Made by a program: the position numbers and the translations under genes. The notes beneath the pieces were generated by a model. It was not told the DNA's origin. It made no database searches and saw nothing but the letters and a program-made list of their open reading frames with translations. A stretch of DNA of 64,000 nucleotides, taken from Symbiodinium natans (taxonomy: Eukaryota; Sar; Dinophyceae; Suessiales; Symbiodiniaceae). Where the stretch lies: positions 608,116-672,115 of the forward strand of contig CAJNDS010001768.1 in the NCBI GenBank assembly GCA_905221605.1, given 5' to 3'. Shown here in pieces: positions 1 to 10,111 of the stretch; the stretch's first letter is position 1; the number at the start of each line of letters is the position of its first letter.

Positions 1-116
1 GGTTCTAGGGTTTTAGGGTTTTAGGGTTTAGGGTTTAGGGTTTAGGGTTTAGGGTTTGGGGTTTAGGGTTTAGGGTTTGGGGTTTAGGGTTTGGGGTTTA
101 GGGTTTAGGGTTTAGG
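1..116 (+). repeat. Telomere-type TTTAGGG array at the window edge
   Basis: About 15 units of TTTAGGG with TTTGGGG and TTTTAGGG variants. Genes and further arrays follow at once, so this is an interstitial array and not evidence that the window starts at a chromosome end. Confidence 0.95.
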
Positions 117-171
117 GATTTCAAGCGAGCAGGGAACCTCAAGTCTGCAGTTGGGGGTAGACAGCTGAAGC

Positions 172-219
172 CCCCTCCAAGGAAACGCGCAACCTCAGCG
201 CGTTTCCCAAATGGAGGGG
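172..219. other. Imperfect hairpin downstream of the ankyrin gene
   Basis: CCCCTCCA + GGAAACGCGC pairs with GCGCGTTTCC + TGGAGGGG around a 7-nt loop. It lies about 95 bp past the stop codon of the minus-strand ankyrin gene, so it may fall in the 3' UTR. No function is implied by sequence alone. Confidence 0.5.
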
Positions 220-312
220 TTTTAGGGGTTTAGGGGTTTAGGGGTGTAGGGTTTAGGGGGTTAGGGTTGAGGGGGTTCGGGCTTCGCTTCGATCTTGAGA
301 CTTGTTTTGAGT

Positions 313-2309
313 TTAGCTTTCTTTGTCGGCCACGTCCTTGTCGATGCCCACCTCAAGGAAACAAGTGACTTCGGCACGGCCAAAGCGAGTAGCGAGCTTT
401 AAGGCTGTGTCGCCATTGGTGTTGGCCACATCCAAGTCGGCACCTGCCTCCGCAAGCAATCGCACCACTTCAACGTGGCCCTCGCGAGCTGCGATCATCA
501 GGCCAGTGCTGCCGTCGTTGTTGAACGCGTCCTTGTCGGCACCGGCCTCTACCAGCAGACGCACTACTGCAACCTGGCCCCAGTGAGCTGCGATCATCAT
601 GCCGGTGTTTCCATCGTTGTTGGCCACGTCCCTGTCGGCACCAGCATCCACGAGCAATCGCACCACTTCGAAGTGGCCCTCACAAGCTGCGATCATCAGG
701 GCTGTGTTGCCGTCGATGTTGGCCACGTCCTTGCCAACACCTGCGGCCACCAGCATATGCACCACTTCGAAGCAGCCCCAGTGTGCTGCGATCATCAGGC
801 CAGTGTTCCCCTCCTTGTTGGCCAAGTGCTTGTCAGCGCCGGCCTCCACCAGCAAGCGCACCACTTCCATGTGGCCCTGGCGGGATGCGAGCATCAGCGC
901 CGTGAAGCCAAGCGTGGTTGCCAAGTCCCTGTCTGCGCCGGCCTCCACAAGCAAACGCACGACCTCCACGTGCCCCTCGCGAGTTGCGATCATCAGCGCT
1001 GTGTAGCAGTGCTGTTTGGTGACCACGTCCTTGTCGGCACCGGCCTCCACCAGCAAGCGTGCGACTTCAACGTGGCCCCAGTGAGCTGCGATCATCAGGG
1101 CTGTGTAGCCATCATTTCTGGCCACGTTCTTGTCGGTACCAGCCTCTGCTAGCAATCGCACCACTTCGACACAGCCACGGAGAGCTGCGAGCATGAGGGC
1201 CGTGTAGCAATGCTGCTTGGTGGCGACGTCCTTTTCGGCGCCGGCCTCCGCCAGCAAGCGCGCAACTTCAACGTGGCCCTCGCGAGATGCAAGCATCAGA
1301 GCTGTATACCCATCGCTGTTGGCCGCGTCCTTGTCGGCACCGCCATCCAACAGCACATGCGCCACTTCGACGTGGCCACGACGAGCTGCGATCATCAGGG
1401 CTGTGTAGCCATCGTTTCCGGCCATATCCTTGTCGGCACCGGCATCCACCAGCAAACGAACCACTGCGACGTAGCCACGGAGAGATGCGAGCATCAGGGC
1501 CGTGTAGCGATGATGCTTGTTGGCCACGTCCTTGCCAGCGCCGGCGGCCACCAGCAAACGCACCACTTCAAGGCAGCCCCAGTGTGCTGCGATCATCAGG
1601 CCAGTGTTCCCAAAATTGTTGGCCAAGTCCTTGTCAGCGCCGGCCTCCACCAGCAAGCGCACGACCTCGACGTGCCCCCCGTGCGCTGCCCTCAGAAGCG
1701 GCGTCTCACCAGTTGCGTCGGCCAGATTGGGGTCCAGGGGCAGCTGCAGCATGGACTCGACCTTCAGGCTTTCGGTGATTAGACACCCTAGGGTTGCTTC
1801 CGGGGGTCTACTGTCTCGCCTGCAAGGGTGGTGTAGGGTTTAGGGTGTAGGGTGTAGGGTGTAGGGTTTAAAGATCCCCACCTTCTCCACAGAGCCGTCT
1901 CCAGCCGCAGCTACGAGGTCGTTGGCTTGTGTCTGGGAAGCGCTCGAGAAAGGTTGCAGGACGAGGTCCAGGTCCAGGTCGCGGGGGGGAGAGTCTAGCC
2001 TAGGTGGCCCAAGCACCCTGCGTTCCCGTTTTCTCCTGTGACTTAACTTGCTCACACAACCCTGAACCGCCCCCCCGCCCCACCCCCCCCGCCCCCCCAA
2101 AAAAAAGAAGAAAAGAGGGCACCGGTTGCACTTGCCAGTAGCTTGTCATCATCCGCCAGGCTGGCGCCCCCGAAGATGAGCCTTTGCCTGAAGCGCGGCG
2201 GGAGGCCGTGTACCTCCTGCAGTCGCCGCTTCACTCCCCGGACGCTGCTCGCCTGTTTCGCCGGCATGCGCGTCATCTCTTGGCCCGAGAGCATGCGCAC
2301 ATGCAGCAT
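313..2309 (-). CDS. Ubiquitin-like + ankyrin-repeat protein, three exons, 577 aa
   Basis: Predicted exons are 2309-2143, 1999-1882 and 1761-313 (stop TAA at 315-313). The joins keep frame: exon 1 ends in phase 2 at a GC donor (AA|GCTACT), exon 2 ends in phase 0 at AAG|GTGGGG, and both acceptors are AG|G. Residues 1-about 75 (MLHVRMLSG...RFRQRLIFGG...) form a ubiquitin-like beta-grasp domain that is only complete after splicing, running ...DDDK|LDSPPRDLDLDLVLQPF. A linker (SQTQANDLVAAAGDGSVEKVES) leads to 14 ankyrin repeats of the type GHVEVVRLLVEAGADKD. No catalytic domain is visible. Ankyrin repeats bind proteins; a link to ubiquitin signalling is inferred from the N-terminal domain. Neighbouring repeats are nearly identical and two-repeat blocks recur, pointing to recent internal duplication. 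The start codon abuts a CCCTAAA array, so an upstream untranslated exon is possible. Confidence 0.88.
1762..1881 (-). other. Second intron of the ankyrin gene, built around telomere-like repeats
   Basis: A 120-nt intron with donor AAG|GTGGGG and acceptor GAAG|GTCGAG. Its middle reads CCCTACACCCTACACC...CCCTAAA in the sense direction, so degenerate telomeric repeat makes up much of it. It sits exactly where the ubiquitin-like linker must join the ankyrin domain. Confidence 0.75.
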
Positions 2310-2385
2310 CCCCCTAAACCCTAAACCCTAAACCCTAAACCCTAAACCTTAAACCCTAAACCCTAAACCCTAAACCCTAAACCCT
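2310..2385. repeat. CCCTAAA array touching the ankyrin start codon
   Basis: About ten uninterrupted CCCTAAA units begin at the base after the predicted ATG. The island to its right (2386-2510) is open in frames on both strands and could hold an exon; I cannot choose between them. Confidence 0.9.
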
Positions 2386-2792
2386 GCAGTGTTTGGCATG
2401 TGGCGAAGCAAGCGGACGTGGCTGCACATGACGGATCTCAGTCACATATTCGGGGAGACACTTCGGGCTGCAGGGTCCAAAGAGTCATTCCATCCACCCT
2501 GCCCCAAACCCTTTAGAGTTTAGCGTTTAGGGTTTAAGGGTTGAGGGTTTACAACGCTAAACCGTAAACCCGGCCCTAAACACCAAAGCCCCAAACCCAA
2601 AGGTCTCAAACTTCCTGGACAAAAACCTGAACTTCCTAAACCCTAAACTATCTAGACCCTAAACCTCAACTTCCTAAACTCAAAACTCTAGACCCTAGAC
2701 CCTAAACCCTAAAACCTAAACCCGAGACCCTAAACCCCAAACCCTAAACCCTAACCCTGGCCCCCCTAAACCCTAAACCCTAAACCCTAAAC

Positions 2793-2871
2793 CCGAAGCT
2801 CCGTGGCGGCCTTCCCGGCGGAGCAGAACCGCTCTTGACCGCTGGCAAAGGACAGGCACTCCTTGCGGGAG
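2793..2871 (-). CDS. Cysteine-containing exon, leftmost of the giant CUB/GCC2-GCC3 gene
   Basis: Acceptor CCCACAG|C follows a long poly-C/T tract (the G run at 2886-2908 on the plus strand), a strong polypyrimidine tract in the sense direction. It translates as SSRKECLSFASGQERFC... in phase 2 and ends at G|GTTTAGGG, so the donor is the first telomere unit of the intron. It can join the exon at 7582-7534 in phase. Whether it is the last exon is unknown. Confidence 0.55.
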
Positions 2872-3143
2872 CTGTGGGATGTAGGGGAGGGGGGGGGGGG
2901 GGGGGGGGTTTAGGGCGTTTAGGGTTTAGGGTTTAGGGTTTCGGGTTTAGGGTTTAGGGTTTAGGGTTTAGGATTTAGGGCTTAGGGCTTAAGGTCTAGG
3001 GTTTAAAAGGGCTCATAGAGTTTTATAGGGCTTGTAGGGGTGATAGGGTTTAAAGGGCTTACAGGGTTCACAGGGCTTATAGGGTTTCATGGCCTAGGGC
3101 TTAGGCTTGGAGCTTGGGTTTAGGGCCTCGTCCATGTTATGAC

Positions 3144-3440
3144 CCTAAACCCTAAACCCTAAACCCTAAACCCTAAACCCTAAACCCTAAACCCTAAACC
3201 CTAAACCCTAAACCCTAAACCCTAAACCCTAAACCCCGGCCCTAACCCCTTATGTTTAGGGGTTGGGGTTTGCCGGCTGGGACCTTAGGGGCCAACCTTG
3301 AACTAAACCCGATTAAAACCCGCAACCCGAAGCCTTGAAGGCCCTCACACCCACTCCCAACAACCCTAAACCCTACTAAACCCTAAACCCTAAACCCTAA
3401 ACCCTAAACCCTAAACCCTAAACCCTAAACCCTAAACCTC
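3144..3440. repeat. CCCTAAA arrays
   Basis: Two CCCTAAA blocks (3144-3237 and 3364-3440) separated by a degenerate, partly inverted stretch. No coding signal is visible. Confidence 0.85.
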
Positions 3441-3470
3441 TCTTTCATATATAATTTAAATGTTAAGGAG

Positions 3471-4612
3471 TTACTGGGCAAGGTCATTTTTTTACTGGGC
3501 AAGGTCATTTTTTTACTGGGCAAGGTCATTTTTTTTACTGGGCAAGGTCATTTTTTTACTGGGCAAGGTCGTTTCGTCAAAAAAACGACCTTGCCCAGTA
3601 AAAAAATGACCTTGCCCAGTAAAAAAATGACCTTGCCCAGTAAAAATGTTACTGGGCAAGGTCATCTTTTTACTGGGCAAGGTCATCTTTTTACTGGGCA
3701 AGGTCATCTTTTTACTGGGCAAGGTCATCTTTTTACTGGGCAAGGTCATTTTTTACTGGGCAAGGTCATTTTTTTACTGGGCAAGGTCATTTTTTTACTG
3801 GGCAAGGTCATTATTGGGCAAGGTCATTTTTTTATTGGGCAAGGTCATCTTTTTACTGGGCAAGGTCATTTTTTTTACTGGGCAAGGTCATTTTTTACTG
3901 GGCAAGGTCTTTTTTTTACTGGGCAAGGTCATTTTTTTACTGGGCAAGGTTATTTTTTTACTGGGCAAGGTCATTTTTTTACTGGGCAAGGTCATTTTTT
4001 TACTGGGCAAGGTCATTTTTTTACTGGGCAAGGTCATTTTTTTACTGGGCAAGGTCATTTTTTTATTGGGCAAGGTCATTACTGGGCAAGGTCATTTTTT
4101 TACTGGGCAAGGTCATTTTTTTACTGGGCAAGGTCATTTTCTTACTGGGCAAGGTCATTACTGGGCAAGGTCATTTTTTTACTGGGCAAGGTCATTTTTT
4201 TACTGGGCAAGGTCATTTTCTTACTGGGCAAGGTCATTACTGGGCAAGGTCATTTTTTTACTGGGCAAGGTCATTTTTTACTGGGCAAGGTCATTTTTTT
4301 ACTGGGCAAGGTCATTTTTTACTGGGCAAGGTCATTTTTTTACTGGGCAAGGTCATTTTTTTTACTGGGCAAGGTCATTTTTTTACTGGGCAAGGTCATT
4401 TTTTACTGGGCAAGGTCATTTTTTTACTGGGCAAGGTCATTTTTTTACTGGGCAAGGTCATTTTTTTACTGGGCAAGGTCATTTTTTTACTGGGCAAGGT
4501 CATTTTTTACTGGGCAAGGTCATTTTTTAACTGGGCAAGGTCATTTTTTTACTCAAGGTTTTTTTACTGGGCTAGGTCATTTTTTACTGGGCAAGGTCGT
4601 TTCGTCCAAAGG
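3471..4612. repeat. 21-bp satellite, about 55 copies, with an inverted block
   Basis: Unit TTTTTTTACTGGGCAAGGTCA, with length variation in the T run. The array is direct from 3471 to about 3580, flips to its reverse complement at 3583-3648 (GACCTTGCCCAGTAAAAAAA), then returns to the first orientation up to 4612. The flip is marked by GTCGTTTCGTC, which recurs at the far end near 4606. Long reading frames across it are repeat artefacts. It lies in the intron between the exons at 2871 and 7534. Confidence 0.95.
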
Positions 4613-4621
4613 TGTTTAGGA

Positions 4622-4830
4622 TTTCCGGGCCTAATGGTTAGGGTTTCAAGGCCTCACGGCCTGGTGTTTAGGGTTTCAGGGCCTCAAGGCCTGCTGTTTA
4701 GGGTTTCACGGCCTCACGGCCTAGTATTTAGGTTTCAGGGTTTCAGGGCCTCAAGGCCTAGTGTTTAGGGTTTCAGGGCCTCAAGGCCTGGTGTTTAGGG
4801 TTTCAAGGCCTCAAGGCCGGGTGTGGCTTG
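4622..4830. repeat. About 33-bp tandem repeat with GGCCTCAAGGCC core
   Basis: Six imperfect copies of a unit containing GTTTAGGGTTTCAGGGCCTCAAGGCCTGG. Telomere-like and palindromic segments alternate within each unit. It follows directly after the 21-bp satellite. Confidence 0.85.
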
Positions 4831-5141
4831 TGTTAAGTGCTTGGTACTACGGCGTGATTGGTGCATCCGAAGAGAAAATAAGTAACCTTCTATTTTCTTA
4901 ATGTTATGGGATTCTTTGGGCGGGTGGGTTTTTTCCGTTGCCTAGATACACTGCTGGCCTAGTAAATGCTCGAACTTGAGATGCTGAACCCTAAACCCTA
5001 AACCCTAAACCCTAAACCCTAAACCCTAAACCCTAAACCCATGTTGGTGCGTCCTTTTGAGTGGTGGACCCGGCCGATCCGGTGGTGGAGCCCGTGCCGC
5101 ACCTCGTGAGGTACATCGAGGGTGGTGCGTCCACCAGCATA

Positions 5142-5275
5142 TAAACCCTAAACCCTAAACCCTAAACCCTAAACCCTAAACCCTAAACCCTAAACCCTAA
5201 ACCCTAAACCCTAAACCCTAAACCCTAAACCCTAAACCCTAAACCCTAAACCCAAACCCTAAACCCTAAACCCAA
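5142..5275. repeat. Long uninterrupted CCCTAAA array
   Basis: About 19 near-perfect CCCTAAA units. The preceding island (5043-5141) carries TGGTGCGTCCACCA, a small hairpin, and a short plus-strand open stretch; neither is enough for a gene call. Confidence 0.95.
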
Positions 5276-5451
5276 TGTTTCAAGAGTACCCCTTTATAGA
5301 CTCACCAAAACCTTGAAAGAAAAAACATAACCCTACATGAATCAATGAAATGTAAACGCTGAAGAATTTCGAAGTCGACGGCTTCGGAGGGGTTTATGGC
5401 GAAGGCTTGAAGGTTTGATTGGTGTCCCGGCTCTCGGCTGGTTAGCTGGGG

Positions 5452-5582
5452 TACTTAGGAGGTTCTGAACCAATTGTAACGGTACTTTTTACCATACTAG
5501 GGTTAAGGGGCTCATAAGTGGCTTATACGCACAGTTATATCATTGGTTCATACGTACCAGACGTACCATGAACCTCCAAGTA
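5452..5582. mobile_element. MITE family 1, diverged copy
   Basis: 131 bp with terminal inverted repeats TACTTAGGAGGTTC / GAACCTCCAAGTA. Cleaner copies lie at 45845-45976 and 50177-50320, and an interrupted one at 47050-47302. No coding capacity, so non-autonomous. Confidence 0.8.
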
Positions 5583-5769
5583 GGCGGCGGGGTCCGGCTG
5601 GCTCGAGCTTGGCCGTCGTGGCTGCCTTAGCCTTGCCTGACAGTGCCTGAACCCTAAACTACTTCCGCCGCCTCCGAACCCTAAACCCTAAACCCTAAAC
5701 CCTAAACCCTAAACCCTAAACCCTGAACCCTAAACCCTAAACCCTAAACCCTAACCCTGAAACCCTATA

Positions 5770-5938
5770 GGCCTATGTCCGACTTGGCGCCTGTAAGAGC
5801 GGCCTGGACTTCCGATCGCGGCGGCTGGTCTTTGCGTCGCTTGCACGGTGCATCTCTTGCAGATTTTTCCGGTACCATCCCTGCGCCAAGGCACTGTAGA
5901 GCGCAGCTGTCCGCAGACTCTGCAAGCAAGGTCCGCTG
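5770..5938 (-). CDS. Possible exon, frame unresolved
   Basis: The island is open in all three minus frames and partly on the plus strand, so openness proves little. A strong acceptor (CTTGCTTGCAG) precedes it on the minus strand. In phase 2 it contains CGQLRST... and KICKRC, which would suit the cysteine-rich GCC2/GCC3 region of the giant gene. Low confidence. Confidence 0.3.
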
Positions 5939-6289
5939 GGGCTTCAGGGTTTGATGCAGGGTGTCGGGTTTACGATATGACTGGCGCCCAGAGCAGTTAA
6001 GGGCAAACTGCCCTGCGCGCTCTCAGCAGATTGGCTTGGGAGAGAGTCCTTCATCAGGGGTTTGCTCCGAAAATCACCGAACCCGAAATCCTCTGCCCTT
6101 GGCGCTGCAAACCCTACACCCTAAACTCCCTAAACCCTAGACCCAAAACCCTCGCACTCTGCACCTCAAGCAACAAGACTACTGCGCCAGAATGCTTAGG
6201 GTGGGTGGAAGCACCTCCACGATGATTTCACTCCATTAAGGTTTCGGATGCAGTCTGCAGCCCCACAGCAGGTTTCAGGTTCAGGGTTT

Positions 6290-6508
6290 AGGGTTAAGAG
6301 TCTAGGGTCTAGGGTCTAGGGTTTAGGGTTTAGGGTTAAATTTAGGGTTTAGGGTCTAGGGTTTAGGGTTTAGGGTTTAGGGTGTAGGGTTTAGGGTTTA
6401 GGGTTTAGGGTTTAGGGTTTAGGGTTTAGGGTTTAGGGTTTAGGGTTTAGGGTTTAGGGTTTAGGGTTTAGGGTTTAGGGTTTAGGGTTTAGGGTTTAGG
6501 GTTTAGGG
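6290..6508. repeat. TTTAGGG array
   Basis: About 30 units, degenerate at the left and perfect from about 6375 to 6508. The stretch before it (5946-6290) shows no convincing gene. Confidence 0.95.
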
Positions 6509-6746
6509 GAAAAGAAAGCATCACTGAGATCTCTTCCCTCCCCTGCGCACCGAGAATAGGGACCTTAGAGTATACCTACTCTTATGTTGCGGTCGGAAAT
6601 CTCATTCTTGAGGTGTCTCCTCAAATTGACTTTTGTGCTCTCTTTAATAGGGAGTGGATTAACAGGCCTCAACCGCAAACCCCTAAAACCCGCAAGGAGC
6701 CCTTTGCCTAGGCTTGCAAGGAGGGTTTCGGGGTTTCGGGCTTACT

Positions 6747-6913
6747 TACTGTTGGTTAGTAGGGAATGAGGGAATGAGCTACCCTATATAATCCCCTAAA
6801 GGGTGTATGTGTATATATATATACATATATATATATACATATATATATATATAGATACATATATAGGGAGATATACCGTACCTCATTCCCTCATTCACTA
6901 CTAACCAACAGTA
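6747..6913. mobile_element. MITE-like element with AT-rich core
   Basis: About 33-bp inverted termini, TACTGTTGGTTAGTAGGGAA... and ...ACTACTAACCAACAGTA, flank a TA-rich core (6806-6868). I found only this copy. Whole element about 167 bp, non-coding. Confidence 0.75.
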
Positions 6914-6949
6914 CACAGGACAGTTCCTACGTGTTCCCTACTTTCGTAG

Positions 6950-7078
6950 GGTCCTGAAAGGACGGGGCAGGGGGGGGGGGGGGGTAGGTACCTAGGCGAC
7001 CCTAGGGACTTAGGGAGGAGTGGGACGTCCTAGGCAAGGGAACCTTGGGTGACATACCCCCCCCCCCCCTGAGGACCC
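6950..7078. repeat. Inverted repeat ending in G run and C run
   Basis: AGGGTCCT...G run on the left and C run...AGGACCCT on the right can fold into a stem. The two homopolymers are about 15 and 13 nt. Could be a small transposon remnant. Confidence 0.5.
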
Positions 7079-7323
7079 TAAAATATGTCTTCCAGTCCTT
7101 AACCCCCTAACACCGTCAACCCCAAAATAGGGTTTAGGGTTTAGGGCGTAGGGTTTAGGGTTTGGGGGTTTAGGGTTTAGGGTTTAGGGTTTAGGGTTTA
7201 GGGTTTAGGGTTTAGGGTTTAGGGTTTAGGGAACTGCCAACATGAAACCTGAACCCTAGCACCCTAAACCACGAAACCCGTACGGCAACTTTGAACCCCA
7301 AAACCCTTTGAGCCCTAGGCATT

Positions 7324-7422
7324 GAGATGTTCCCCCTTATACTAGCAGTCCTCAATAGGAATTCGAATAGGGGGGGCACGATAATCCCTACTAAGGACTG
7401 CTCGTATAAGGGGGAACATCCC
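7324..7422. mobile_element. MITE family 2, full copy
   Basis: Inverted termini ATGTTCCCCCTTATACTAGC / GCTCGTATAAGGGGGAACAT enclose about 40 bp. Related copies or fragments are at 9571, 22617, 30657, 33177, 42313, 50616 and 54129. No ORF. Confidence 0.85.
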
Positions 7423-7533
7423 AGCCCTAAACCATAAACCTTAGACCCGAAAACCCTATAAACCCTATAAACCCCAAACCAGAATCATTTAAGGGGGAAA
7501 ACCTGGGCATCAGGTCCCCTGAGGACAGGCGGC

Positions 7534-7582
7534 GTCTCACAGGCGGTCGGGCTCGTCGCGGCGAGGGCGCTGCTGTAGGTCC
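7534..7582 (-). CDS. GCC2/GCC3-like exon of the giant gene
   Basis: Acceptor TTTCCAG|GG. Joined in phase 1 to the exon at 8725-8657 it yields CPQG|TYSSALAATSPTAC, the C-P-x-G-x-Y-S...C spacing of GCC2/GCC3 (ephrin-receptor-like) repeats. The 3' end is uncertain; a GC donor (GAGAC|GCCGCC) would leave phase 2. Confidence 0.65.
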
Positions 7583-7892
7583 CTGGAAACACTGAGGCTT
7601 TGCAAGCTTTCCTTTGGGACGAAACCCACAAAACCCTATAAACCCTACAACCCCCACAAACCCTTTAAACCCGCTAAACCCTCTAAACCCAAACCCTAAA
7701 CCCCAAACCCTAAACCCCAAACCCTAAACCCCAAACCCCAAAACCCCAAACCCTAAACCCCAAACCCCAAACCCTAAACCCCAAACCCTAAACCCCAAAC
7801 CCTAAACCTTAAACCCCAAACCCCAAATCCTAAACCCTAAACCTCTAGAGCTCCAGGGAGCTCAGGGTGCTCGCTTAGGGGGGATGAGAGTC

Positions 7893-7922
7893 TACTTGGA
7901 AGCCCTGTTGACTTAGTAAGCA
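7893..7922. mobile_element. MITE family 4, left end only
   Basis: ACTTGGAAGCCCTGTTGACT matches the left terminus of the copies at 8110-8215 and 58247-58361, then runs into a telomeric array at about 7940. Either truncated by the array or separated from its other half. Confidence 0.65.
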
Positions 7923-7944
7923 GGCTTAGGGCTTCGGGTTTCGG

Positions 7945-8109
7945 GTTGGGGGTTTAGGGTTTAGGGTTTAGGGTTTAGGGTTTAGGGTTGAGGGTTTAGG
8001 GTTTAGGGTTTAGGGTTTAGGGTTTAGGGTTTAGGGTTTAGGGTGTAGGGTTTAGGGTTTAGGGTTTAGGGTTTAGGGCTTAGGGTTTAGGGTTTAGGGT
8101 TTAGGGTTT
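7945..8109. repeat. TTTAGGG array
   Basis: About 23 units lying between a MITE family 4 left end and a near-complete copy of the same family. Confidence 0.95.
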
Positions 8110-8215
8110 ACTTGCAAGCCCTTTTGACGTAGTAAGTGGGGTTATGGGGAGTAATTATCATAGGGTTTCTAGGAGATACTAAGTAGGCTTTCTAAGTCAA
8201 AAGAGCTTCTATACA
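8110..8215. mobile_element. MITE family 4 copy
   Basis: Termini ACTTGCAAGCCCTTTTGACG / AAGTCAAAAGAGCTTCTA, about 106 bp, no ORF. The left terminus abuts a TTTAGGG array. Confidence 0.75.
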
Positions 8216-8656
8216 GGCCTAAAGAAGGGCTTAGGGTTAAGCTAAACCCTAAACTCTAAACCATAGACCCTTATCCGCAACAAGGTGCATCGGGCTTAAC
8301 ATCCCAATTTTAAGGTCCATTTCGTCCTTTCAGGCACCTCACAAACACTTGCAAGCCCTGAACCCTAAACCCTAAACCCTTAACCCTAAACCCTCAACCC
8401 TAAATCCCAAACGCACTTGAGGCTTCGGACCCCGAGCCCAGAACGTCAACACACAACAACCCAACTTGTGGCGGTTTCGGGTTTCGGGTTTCGGGCTTAG
8501 GGTTTCGGGCTTAGGGTTTAGGGTTTAGGGTTTAGGGTTTAGGGTTTAGGGTTTAGGGTTTAGGGTTTAGGGTTTAGGGTTTAGGGTTTATCAGGTTTAG
8601 GGTTTATAAGGTTGAGGGTTAGGGTTTAGGGCTTTCAGGTTTAGGGGAGTGCCCGC

Positions 8657-8725
8657 CTTGAGGACAGAGCTGGCATTGTGCCAGACCCCAATCTTGCCCA
8701 TAGCTGCCCGCAGCGCAGACGCTGC
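8657..8725 (-). CDS. GCC2/GCC3-like exon of the giant gene
   Basis: Acceptor CTGAG|GC, GC donor CAAG|GCGGGC, phases 1 in and 1 out. The frame forced by the neighbours reads SVCAAGSYGQDWGL and AQCQLCPQ, with C-x-A-G-x-Y and C-x-x-C-P-x-G spacing. Another frame is also open, but only this one continues the cysteine register from 9906-9844 into 7582-7534. The island is flanked by TTTAGGG on the left and CCCTAAA on the right, opposite to most exon islands here. Confidence 0.72.
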
Positions 8726-8944
8726 CTCAGCGGGCCCAACCCTAAACCCTAAACCCGAAACCCGAAACCCTAAACCCTAAACCTTAAACCCTAAACCCTA
8801 AACCCCTAAACCCCAAACCCTAAACCCTAAACCCGAAACCCCAAACCCTAAACCCCAAACCCTAAACCTTAAACCCCAAGGGTGGCTGAACCCTAAACCC
8901 TAAACCCTAAACCCGAAATCCGAAGCCCAGCAGCCAGAATATCA

Positions 8945-9030
8945 TAAGGGACCCTTTTTGGGGGGTGGTTGTGGCTACTTCACCAAGGGAACCTTGAACC
9001 CAAAAAGAGGCAAAACGGTACCCCTGGGCT
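8945..9030. repeat. Repeat shared with an RCC1-like gene intron
   Basis: The stretch with CTTTTTGGGGGGTGG ... CCCAAAAAGAGGCAAAACGG matches 40585-40665 in the first intron of the RCC1-like gene. Its inverted ends suggest another small MITE family. Confidence 0.6.
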
Positions 9031-9570
9031 ACCAAGAGCCACACGCAACCTTGGATACAAGCAGCGTGGAACGCTGAGATCCTACACCCTGAAAGCAAGA
9101 CCCCGAAACCTCTAGAGACTTGTTCAACCTGAAACTCTCAGCCCCTAAACCCTTAACCCTAACCCTAAACCCTAAACCCGAAACCCTACACCCTAAACCC
9201 TACACCCCAACAAACTCAAGGTCCGGGGTTTCGATTTTGCTGAGAACCAATGAACCTTCACTCATGGCCCTGGGCCCTACATTTCTGAATTTAGGGGGTG
9301 GGATTTCCCGCTATACCCCTTTGTAGGGTCTAGGGGCTTAGGATTCAAGATCCCCTAAACCCTAAACCCTAAACCCTAAACCCTAAACGGGTCGTTAACC
9401 CAGGGCATGGTTTTTAGGGTTTATATAGGGTTTAGGGTTTGGGGTTTGGGGTTTGGGGTTTAGGGTTTAGGGTTTAGGGGCTTGGGGTTTAGGGGTTGGG
9501 GTTTGGTTTGGTGCTTCGGGCTGAGGGCTTCGGGTCTTGGGTTTCGGTCCGAAGGTTTCGGGATGATAAG

Positions 9571-9622
9571 AGGGGGTACACGAATTCCTACTAAGGACTG
9601 CTAGTATAAGGGGGAACATCCC
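9571..9622. mobile_element. MITE family 2, right half
   Basis: Only the right terminus (AAGGACTGCTAGTATAAGGG + GGAACATCCC) is recognisable; the left half is missing. Confidence 0.7.
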
Positions 9623-9843
9623 AAACCTAAACATTAAACCTGCCACAGATTGGGGATTAAACTGGGGCAGGGATTAGGGGGAAAAATAAATGTGTATAAG
9701 TTTATATGCTCTAACCTGGTCAAGCAAACTACGCCCAGACCTAAACCCTAAACCCTAAACCCTAAACCCTGAACCCTGAACCCTCAACCCTGAACCCTAA
9801 ACCCTTACCCCCCAAAAAAAACCGAAAACATTCAAGGCCTAGC

Positions 9844-9906
9844 GGCAGCCGGTGCTCCCCGAATGGGAGAAGAAGCCCGCGGGGCAGTTTGTGCACAACG
9901 ACGCGC
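9844..9906 (-). CDS. GCC2/GCC3-like exon of the giant gene
   Basis: Acceptor GGGTAG|GC, GC donor TGCC|GCTAGG, phase 1 in and out. Translation ASLCTNCPAGFF and SHSGSTGC is a textbook GCC2/GCC3 unit. It joins the upstream exon 11516-11471 as CPAGTYSTLSG|ASLCTNCPAG, two repeats in perfect register. Confidence 0.8.
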
Positions 9907-10111
9907 CTACCCAAAGCTTGCTTGGGCTTCGGGTTTCGGGTTTCGCGTTTAGGGTTTCGGGCTTAGGGTGTACTTTGGGTTTAGGGTTTAGGGTTTAGGG
10001 TTTAGGGTTTAGGGTTTAGGGTTTAGGGTTTAGGGTTTAGGGTTTAGGGTTTACGGACCAACCTCCAAACCCAGACGCACCACAAACACCCCCAAAAAAA
10101 ACTAAGTGAAG

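Noticed and set aside
1-116. A true chromosome end at the left border
   Set aside because: The orientation at the left is TTTAGGG reading inward; a real left end would read CCCTAAA. Similar arrays occur throughout the window.
3591-4619. A 342-codon plus-strand ORF and related long ORFs
   Set aside because: They are six-frame readings of the 21-bp satellite (63-bp periodic FFTGQGH/YWARS peptides), with no other coding signal.
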